Assembly (NCBI GenBank): GCA_964470515.1
Contig: CAYYDD010000002.1
Location: 1-64,000, forward strand
Direction: 5' to 3'
From: RGIG3009 sp964470515
Lineage (GTDB): Bacteria; Bacillota; Clostridia; Oscillospirales; Acutalibacteraceae
DNA: 64,000 nucleotides
The notes under the pieces are model-generated. The model saw only the letters and a program-made list of their open reading frames with translations. It was not told where the DNA came from and made no database searches. Both the position numbers and the translations under genes were made by a program. This document shows, in pieces, positions 58,412 to 64,000 of this stretch. The first letter of the stretch is position 1. Every line of letters begins with the position of its first letter.

Positions 58412-59713
58412 ATGCCGAAGAACGACGAAAACCGGTCGATCTGCTGTTCCTTTTGCGGAAAAGCGCAGGACGAGGTATACCGCCTGATCGCGGGTCCCGG
58501 CGTTTACATCTGCAACGAATGCATTGAGTTGTGCACCGAGATCCTGGAGGACGGTGCGCATTTCAGTAAGCGTGCGCTGGATTCCGATACCTCGTTTACG
58601 CTGCCCACGCCGAAGGAGATCAAAAAATCACTGGATGAATACGTTGTCGGGCAGGATGCCGCGAAGGTGGCACTGTCGGTGGCGGTGTATAACCATTACA
58701 AACGCATTTATATGCAAAAAGAGGGCGATGTGGAGATTGGCAAGAGCAACGTGCTGTTGCTCGGTCCCACCGGTGTGGGTAAGACCGCACTGGCCCAGAC
58801 CTTAGCCAAGACCCTCAATGTCCCGTTCGCCATCGCGGATGCGACCACGCTGACCGAGGCCGGTTATGTGGGCGAGGACGTGGAGAACATCCTGCTTCGC
58901 CTGATCCAAGCGGCAGAGGGCAATATCGAGCGTGCGCAGCGCGGCATCATCTATGTAGATGAGATCGATAAGATCGCCCGCCGCAGCGAGAACCCCTCGA
59001 TTACCCGCGACGTCAGCGGCGAGGGCGTGCAGCAGGCACTGCTGAAAATTCTGGAGGGTACGGTGTCTAACGTTCCCCCGAACGGCGGCCGCAAGCACCC
59101 GCAGCAGGATTTTATTCAGATCGATACCAGCAACATCCTGTTCATTCTGGGAGGTGCGTTCGACGGCATCGAAAAGATCGTGGAGAAGCGTGTTTCGTCC
59201 GGCGCGATAGGCTTCGGCAACGAGGTCAAATCTAAAAAGGATTTTGAGCAGGGCGAGATGTATCGTCAGATCGTGCCGCAAGATCTCATCAAATACGGTC
59301 TGATCCCCGAACTGGTCGGTCGTATGCCGGTCATTACGGCACTGCAACCGCTGGATGTGGACGCGCTGGTGCAAATTCTGAGCAAGCCGCGCAACGCACT
59401 GCTAAAGCAGTACGTCAGCCTGCTGAAGATGGACGGCGTGGAGCTTGTGTTTGAGCCGGATGCTCTGGCGGCCGTGGCGGAAAAAACGTTGAAACGCAAC
59501 ACAGGTGCCCGCGGTCTGCGGTCGGTGATGGAGGAGCTTCTTACCGAGCTGATGTTTGCTCTGCCCACTGACTACACGGTGGAGAAGGTCATCGTGACCC
59601 GTGCCTGCGTGGAGAATGGCGCTATGCCGGAGCTTATCAAAAACCCCGAGAAAAAGCCGACCCGCATCAAAACGCCGGGTAAGAAATCTGCCCGCCGCAA
59701 GGTGACAGCATAA
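58412..59713 (+). CDS. clpX: Clp protease ATP-binding subunit ClpX
   Basis: The 433-residue unfoldase has the N-terminal zinc finger CSFCGKAQDEVYRLIAG and CNECIELC, Walker A LLGPTGVGKTALAQTLAK, Walker B IIYVDEIDKIARR, the pore-loop region GYVGEDVENILLRLI and sensor ELVGRMPVI. It feeds substrates to ClpP. The tail is Lys-rich. A strong hairpin separates it from lon. Confidence 0.97.
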   Translation: MPKNDENRSICCSFCGKAQDEVYRLIAGPGVYICNECIELCTEILEDGAHFSKRALDSDTSFTLPTPKEIKKSLDEYVVGQDAAKVALSVAVYNHYKRIYMQKEGDVEIGKSNVLLLGPTGVGKTALAQTLAKTLNVPFAIADATTLTEAGYVGEDVENILLRLIQAAEGNIERAQRGIIYVDEIDKIARRSENPSITRDVSGEGVQQALLKILEGTVSNVPPNGGRKHPQQDFIQIDTSNILFILGGAFDGIEKIVEKRVSSGAIGFGNEVKSKKDFEQGEMYRQIVPQDLIKYGLIPELVGRMPVITALQPLDVDALVQILSKPRNALLKQYVSLLKMDGVELVFEPDALAAVAEKTLKRNTGARGLRSVMEELLTELMFALPTDYTVEKVIVTRACVENGAMPELIKNPEKKPTRIKTPGKKSARRKVTA

Positions 59714-59721
59714 GCTGATCC

Positions 59722-59762
59722 AGTCAGCAATCGGCGCGGTACGCTGTCGATTGCTGACTTTT
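59722..59762 (+). terminator. Terminator between clpX and lon
   Basis: GTCAGCAATCG pairs with CGATTGCTGAC, followed by TTTTCG. Confidence 0.82.
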
Positions 59763-59788
59763 CGCTACACACAGGAGTGACTGATACT

Positions 59789-62122
59789 ATGAGTTCGTTA
59801 CAAAGGCGGGTGTCCCGCATCACCACGCTACCGCTGCTGGCACTGCGCGGTCTGGTGGTGTTCCCGCAAACATCGGTGCATTTCGATGTGGGACGTGAAA
59901 AATCAATAGCCGCATTGCATGAGGCTATGGCCGCCGATCAATGCTTGTTTTTGGTGTCGCAGACTAATGTTGAGGACGAGGAACCGAACGTCGATCAGCT
60001 GTGCGCGACCGGTGTGGTGGTGCGCGTTCGTCAGGTGCTGCGTATGCCGTCGGATACGCTACGCATTATGGTGGAGGCGCAATACCGCGCCCGTATCCGC
60101 ACCGTGGTACAGAGCGATCCGGTGTGTATGGTCGAGGTTAAGGAATGCTTGACCCGCGGCTTGACTGATCCGGCAGAGGCGACTGCCTACCGTCGGGAAT
60201 GCCACGCGTATTTTGACCGTTACGCCGCGCTTTCCGGTGAGATCGACGAAGAAACGCGTCGCCGCATTGGTATGTGCCGCGATATTGAGGTATTACCCGA
60301 TATCATTACTGATTCTCTGCCTGCGCCTTCCGAGGAAAAGCAGCCGATACTGGATGCGCTGTCGCTGGAAACGCGGTTGCATACGGTGCTTCGGTTGCTG
60401 GCATCGGAGATCGATATTCTGGAGCTGGAACGCGGCATCGAACAGCGGGTGCAGACCGCTATTGATAAAAATCAGCGCGACTATTACCTGCACGAGCAGA
60501 TGAAGGTCATCGCGTCCGAGCTGGGCGAGGAGGATGACCCTGTGGGTGAGGCCGAGGAGTTGCGCCGCACCGTCCGGGAGCGTCATCTGCCGGTGGAGGT
60601 CGAGCAGAAGCTACTCAAGGAATGTGACAAGCTGGCCAAAATGCCGTTCGGCTCGCACGAGGCGACGGTGGTGCGGCTGTACTTAGATACCTGTCTCAGC
60701 CTGCCGTGGGGTACCTACTCCGAGGAACAGCTGGATCTGGAGGCGGCAAGCCGTATTCTGGAGCGCGATCATTACGGCTTGAAAAAGGTGAAAGAACGCA
60801 TTCTCGATCTGCTCGCGGTGCGCTGTCTTACCGGCGGTACAAAGGGACAGATCATTTGCCTGGTCGGCCCTCCCGGTGTGGGTAAGACCTCAATCGCCAA
60901 GTCCATTGCTGAGGCTCTGGGGCGTGCGTACGTGCGTGTGTCGCTGGGTGGTGTGCGTGACGAAGCGGAGATCCGTGGTCACCGCCGCACCTATATCGGC
61001 TCCAAGGCCGGGCGTATCATTGAGGCGATTATGCAGGCCAAGACCTCCAATCCGCTGATCCTGCTGGACGAGATCGACAAGCTGGCTTCCTCGCCGAACG
61101 GCGATCCGTCCTCGGCCTTGCTGGAGGTGCTGGATACCGAGCAGAATTTCTCGTTCCGCGATCATTATCTGGAGTTGCCGTACGATCTGTCGCAGGTGCT
61201 GTTCATCACCACCGCCAACAACGCAGAGGATATCCCCGCCCCGTTGTATGACCGTATGGACGTGATCACGCTGTCCAGCTACACGGAGGAGGAGAAATTT
61301 CATATCGCCCGCGAGCATCTGGTGAAGAAGCAGCTGAAGCAAAACGGCTTGAACGGCCGTCAGCTTCGTGTTACGGATGCCGCGCTCCGTTTACTGATCG
61401 ACGGGTACACCCGCGAGGGTGGCGTGCGTAATCTGGAACGTTCGCTGGGCACACTGTGCCGCAAAAGTGCGCAGAAGATCGTGTCGGGTGAAGCTAAGAG
61501 CATCAACATCCGCCCCGAATCGGTGGAGAGCTATCTCGGTCCGCGCCGCTTTAAGGACGATGAGACCTCCAAGGTGGATGAGATCGGCGTGGTCAACGGC
61601 TTGGCGTGGACGGCTGTCGGCGGCGAGACGATGCCCGTTGAGGTCGCTGTGATGGACGGCACGGGCAAGGTGGAGCTGACCGGCTCGCTCGGTGACGTGA
61701 TGAAGGAATCCGCCCGTGCGGCGATCAGCTACGTGCGATCCCGAGCGGATCGCTGGCATATCGACGGCGATTTTTATAAGACCAAGGATATCCATATCCA
61801 CGTGCCGGAGGGTGCGGTGCCGAAGGATGGCCCGTCCGCCGGTGTGACGATGGCGACGGCGATGGTGTCGGCGCTGACGGGTATTCCGGTGCGCCACGAT
61901 GTGGCGATGACCGGTGAGATTTCGCTACGCGGCCGGGTGTTGCCCATCGGTGGCTTGAAGGAAAAAACGATGGCGGCGTATCGCCATCATCTGACCACGG
62001 TGGTCATTCCGCAGGCGAACGAGCCGGATCTGGCCGAGCTGGACGACGTGGTGCGCAGTAAGCTGCGTTTCGTGACGGCGCAGAGTATGGATACCGTGCT
62101 GGAAACGGCACTGAGAATGTGA
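59789..62122 (+). CDS. lon: ATP-dependent protease Lon
   Basis: The 777-residue protein has the N-terminal substrate domain (TLPLLALRGLVVFPQTSVHF), AAA+ Walker A VGPPGVGKTSIAKSIAEALG and Walker B PLILLDEIDKLASSP. The protease domain has the Ser-Lys dyad in PKDGPSAGVTMATAMVSAL and GGLKEKTMAAYRHH. The ATG at 59789 is chosen because AGGAG lies 11 bases upstream; a GTG four codons earlier overlaps it. engB follows 19 bases later. Confidence 0.96.
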   Translation: MSSLQRRVSRITTLPLLALRGLVVFPQTSVHFDVGREKSIAALHEAMAADQCLFLVSQTNVEDEEPNVDQLCATGVVVRVRQVLRMPSDTLRIMVEAQYRARIRTVVQSDPVCMVEVKECLTRGLTDPAEATAYRRECHAYFDRYAALSGEIDEETRRRIGMCRDIEVLPDIITDSLPAPSEEKQPILDALSLETRLHTVLRLLASEIDILELERGIEQRVQTAIDKNQRDYYLHEQMKVIASELGEEDDPVGEAEELRRTVRERHLPVEVEQKLLKECDKLAKMPFGSHEATVVRLYLDTCLSLPWGTYSEEQLDLEAASRILERDHYGLKKVKERILDLLAVRCLTGGTKGQIICLVGPPGVGKTSIAKSIAEALGRAYVRVSLGGVRDEAEIRGHRRTYIGSKAGRIIEAIMQAKTSNPLILLDEIDKLASSPNGDPSSALLEVLDTEQNFSFRDHYLELPYDLSQVLFITTANNAEDIPAPLYDRMDVITLSSYTEEEKFHIAREHLVKKQLKQNGLNGRQLRVTDAALRLLIDGYTREGGVRNLERSLGTLCRKSAQKIVSGEAKSINIRPESVESYLGPRRFKDDETSKVDEIGVVNGLAWTAVGGETMPVEVAVMDGTGKVELTGSLGDVMKESARAAISYVRSRADRWHIDGDFYKTKDIHIHVPEGAVPKDGPSAGVTMATAMVSALTGIPVRHDVAMTGEISLRGRVLPIGGLKEKTMAAYRHHLTTVVIPQANEPDLAELDDVVRSKLRFVTAQSMDTVLETALRM

Positions 62123-62141
62123 GAACAGAGGAGGCGGCAGA

Positions 62142-62726
62142 GTGAAGATCGAATCCGCACAATTTGAATTATCGGTAGGACTCGGCAGTCAGCTGCCGCC
62201 GTCCGAACTGCCGGAGGTGGCAGTATCGGGCCGTTCCAACGTGGGGAAATCCTCGCTTATCAACCGACTGCTCAATCGCAGATCGCTGGCGCGCACCAGT
62301 GCCACGCCGGGCAAGACCGTCACAGTCAACTTTTACCGGCTGGATACGATGCGACTGGTCGATCTTCCCGGTTACGGATATGCGAAGCTGTCGCGTTCCG
62401 AAAAGCAGCGGTTTTCCGATGCGATCGGCAAGTATCTGGGTGATGACCGCGACCTGCGCTTGGTGTTGCAACTTATTGATATGCGACATCCGCCCACGGA
62501 GGATGACTGTCAAATGCTGGAGGCTCTGGCCGAAAGCGGGCTACCGTTCCTCGTGGTGCTCACGAAGTCGGATAAGCTTAACCGCACTGAACGCGCAGCG
62601 CAGCTCAAGCTGTTTGAAGAAGCATTTGCCGAGTATGAGGGCTTGCAGGTCCTTCCGTTTTCGTCGCAAAACGGCGAGGGCGTGGAGACACTACGTGAGA
62701 TATTGGCTGAGGTTACCGCAGAATGA
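62142..62726 (+). CDS. engB: Ribosome biogenesis GTP-binding protein YsxC/EngB
   Basis: The 194-residue GTPase has G1 VSGRSNVGKSSLINRLLNR, the switch TSATPGKTVTVNFYR, G3 VDLPGYGYAKLS and G4 VLTKSDKLNR, with FSSQNGEG as G5. It acts in 50S assembly. The lon-engB pairing is conserved in Firmicutes. GTG start with GGAGGCGG upstream. Confidence 0.96.
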   Translation: MKIESAQFELSVGLGSQLPPSELPEVAVSGRSNVGKSSLINRLLNRRSLARTSATPGKTVTVNFYRLDTMRLVDLPGYGYAKLSRSEKQRFSDAIGKYLGDDRDLRLVLQLIDMRHPPTEDDCQMLEALAESGLPFLVVLTKSDKLNRTERAAQLKLFEEAFAEYEGLQVLPFSSQNGEGVETLREILAEVTAE

Positions 62727-62740
62727 AAGGACGGATGATG

Positions 62741-62896
62741 ATGGTTATCGAAAAGAAGACCTACGAATCCCCTGATATGGAGTTCTTGACACTGACGACA
62801 CCCGAGGAGTTGGCCTCTCTCAGTGTGGACGATACGTCGGATGAGCCACAGCCCTACGCTACAACGAGCGACAGCAAATGGACACCGTGGATATGA
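62741..62896 (+). CDS. Small hypothetical protein (51 aa), peptide-precursor-like
   Basis: The frame MVIEKKTYESPDMEFLTLTT runs on through an acidic stretch and ends SDSKWTPWI. GAAAGGA precedes it at normal distance; two ATGs just upstream are in other frames. The charged, acidic N-terminal two-thirds and the Ser/Thr/Trp-rich C-terminus resemble leader-core peptides (KKxYExPxME openings are frequent in small clostridial ORFs). No maturation enzyme is adjacent. Function unknown. Confidence 0.55.
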   Translation: MVIEKKTYESPDMEFLTLTTPEELASLSVDDTSDEPQPYATTSDSKWTPWI

Positions 62897-62923
62897 CGCG
62901 TTGATTTTAAATTTTTCCAACTG

Positions 62924-62952
62924 TGTATTGTTTCCCAAAGCAGGACAAACTA
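62924..62952 (+). promoter_or_regulatory. Candidate forespore (sigma-F/G-like) promoter before the DUF1540 gene
   Basis: TGTATT, 16 bases, then CAAACTA resemble the sigma-G pattern (TGAATA / CATACTA). A GACGAATG-TATCT-CATTCGTC hairpin lies between it and the ribosome site. The assignment is weak. Confidence 0.3.
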
Positions 62953-63004
62953 TAGCTGACGAATGTATCTCATTCGTCGGATCTCAGCTGAAGGAGGTAC
63001 CGGT

Positions 63005-63178
63005 ATGGAAATCAATACTTGCAAGGAAAACAAGGCGATCCAGTGTTCGGTGCAGCAGTGCCGCTATCATTGCACGGAAGGCAACTACTGCTCGCTGAAT
63101 TCGATCAAGGTGGGTACGCACGAAATGAATCCCACCGATTGTCAGTGCACGGATTGCCAGTCGTTCGAGTGCAAATAA
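63005..63178 (+). CDS. DUF1540-domain Cys-rich protein
   Basis: The 57-residue protein has eight cysteines: KAIQCSVQQCRYHCTEGNYC, then CQCTDCQSFEC, the DUF1540 pattern, likely metal-binding. Relatives in Clostridia are small and often linked to sporulation, but the role is not known. AAGGAGGTACC precedes the ATG; a longer frame upstream runs through the hairpin. Confidence 0.88.
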   Translation: MEINTCKENKAIQCSVQQCRYHCTEGNYCSLNSIKVGTHEMNPTDCQCTDCQSFECK

Positions 63179-63189
63179 GCTGACAAACA

Positions 63190-63227
63190 AAAACGGAGAA
63201 AGACCACACGGTCTTTCTCCGTTTTTC
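63190..63227. terminator. Bidirectional terminator between the DUF1540 gene and dapB
   Basis: AACGGAGAAAGACC-ACAC-GGTCTTTCTCCGTT with A and T runs on either side. Confidence 0.92.
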
Positions 63228-63238
63228 ATTACGACGTG

Positions 63239-63991
63239 TTACGACATCAGATCCTTCATCGTATACAGCCGGGCGGGGCGGCCGACGAGGAACTGGGCGG
63301 CGCTGACAGCACCGGCGGCGAAAATTTCCTTGGACATTGCGGAGTGGGACAGGCTGATGCATTCATCGTGCCCGGCAAACAGGATTTCGTGCTCGCCCAC
63401 GATGGTGCCTCCGCGCACCGAGCTGAAGCCGATCTCGTGCGGATCACGCTTTTCGCGGACGGCGTGGCGGTCGTACACCGATTTCGGCGCATAGGGGAGC
63501 CCCTCGGCCACCGCGTCGGCCAGCATCAGTGCCGTGCCGGACGGAGCGTCGATCTTCTGGTTATGGTGCTTTTCGATGATCTCCACATCAAACGATGCGC
63601 CGAGAATGGAAGCCGCTTTCTTGGCAAGCTCGGCGAGCAGACTGACACCCAGCGACATATTGGCACTGGAAAACAGTGCGATGTGCTGTGCCGCGTCATT
63701 TACCAGAGCACGGTCTTCATCTGACAAGCCCGTGGTGGCGATGACAGCGCCCATCCCATGCTCCTCAGCGTAGCGAAGCACGCCGGGCAGTGCTGAGGGG
63801 TGTGAAAAATCAATGACGACATCCGCCGTGATATCACAGTTTTGTGGGTTGGCGTACACCGGAAACCCGGCGGCGGAATCAGTGTTGCGGTCAAATCCCG
63901 CGACGATCTCGCAATCCATCCGTTCTTTGACGCACGCGGTAACGGCGCGTCCCATCTTGCCGTTGCAGCCGCAAACGATCAGCCTGGTCAT
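63239..63991 (-). CDS. dapB: 4-hydroxy-tetrahydrodipicolinate reductase
   Basis: It reduces HTPA with NAD(P)H in lysine and diaminopimelate synthesis. The 250-residue protein has the Rossmann loop VCGCNGKMGRAVTACV, VVIDFSHPSALPGVLRYAEE, the catalytic EIIEKHHNQKIDAPSGTAL and SVRGGTIVGEHEILFAG. The dipicolinate branch also supplies spores. Its start is 10 bases from the window edge, so its operon partner cannot be seen. Confidence 0.96.
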   Translation of the reverse strand: MTRLIVCGCNGKMGRAVTACVKERMDCEIVAGFDRNTDSAAGFPVYANPQNCDITADVVIDFSHPSALPGVLRYAEEHGMGAVIATTGLSDEDRALVNDAAQHIALFSSANMSLGVSLLAELAKKAASILGASFDVEIIEKHHNQKIDAPSGTALMLADAVAEGLPYAPKSVYDRHAVREKRDPHEIGFSSVRGGTIVGEHEILFAGHDECISLSHSAMSKEIFAAGAVSAAQFLVGRPARLYTMKDLMS

Positions 63992-64000
63992 ACAAACAAT

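Noticed and set aside
1..64000. CRISPR arrays
   Set aside because: No series of equal-length repeats with regular spacers was seen. The polyvalent linkers are coding and irregularly spaced.

Overview
The window reads as a chromosome segment of an endospore-forming, fermentative member of the Clostridia, most likely of the Oscillospiraceae/Ruminococcaceae type. The evidence is a moderately GC-rich genome with AGGAGG-type ribosome sites, many GTG/TTG starts, sporulation genes (spoIVA and a spoIVFA/spoIVFB-like pair), acetate kinase, the MEP isoprenoid pathway and an IspH-S1 fusion typical of this class. No gene gives a species-level call.

Positions 1-12.4 kb are the remains of a prophage. Most of it is one enormous phage polyvalent protein, open at the left window edge and split by a single-base frameshift near 7020. 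It carries an ADP-ribosyltransferase-like domain, a HExxH metallopeptidase, then a tandem series of AT-richer effector-like cassettes separated by nearly identical GC-rich linkers, a long helical tail and a C-terminal BECR-type nuclease domain. A 59-residue Cys-rich ORF overlaps its 3' end. A GP20-like scaffold gene and a truncated P22-type coat gene follow, and the phage material stops at the nagB promoter.

12.4-17.4 kb holds nagB, tlyA (opposite strand), a Nudix hydrolase, a CDF metal transporter, an ATP-grasp ligase and an XRE/membrane regulator. A tRNA-Pro(GGG) at 17.5 kb is followed by an AT-rich island: a MunI-like restriction enzyme, a controller protein with a recognisable C-box, and an MT-A70 adenine methyltransferase. 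Next come about 0.8 kb of debris with fragments of an XRE regulator and of a type I HsdS subunit. 20.4-26.8 kb has a cyclase-family hydrolase, an odd secreted-protein frame with three in-frame TGA codons, ispD-ispF, a copper-chaperone-like protein, an ABC exporter, and a broken AraC-family regulator.

26.9-41.8 kb is mainly core genome. tmcAL and ackA diverge. A DUF5685-DnaJ-membrane trio precedes an RpiR regulator and a BaiN-like flavoprotein. A 270-bp TA-flanked MITE then lies directly before cmk-plsC-ispH/rpsA, followed by rpiB, a LUD protein, murA, walJ-like and rlmH. 41.8-64 kb continues with zapA, a U32 peptidase, spoIVA, spoIVFA/FB-like genes, a radical SAM pair, rplS, lepB-rbgA-lepB-rnhB-yraN, a dipeptidase, thrC, a phosphoesterase, tig-clpP-clpX-lon-engB (protein quality control), two small proteins and dapB on the minus strand.
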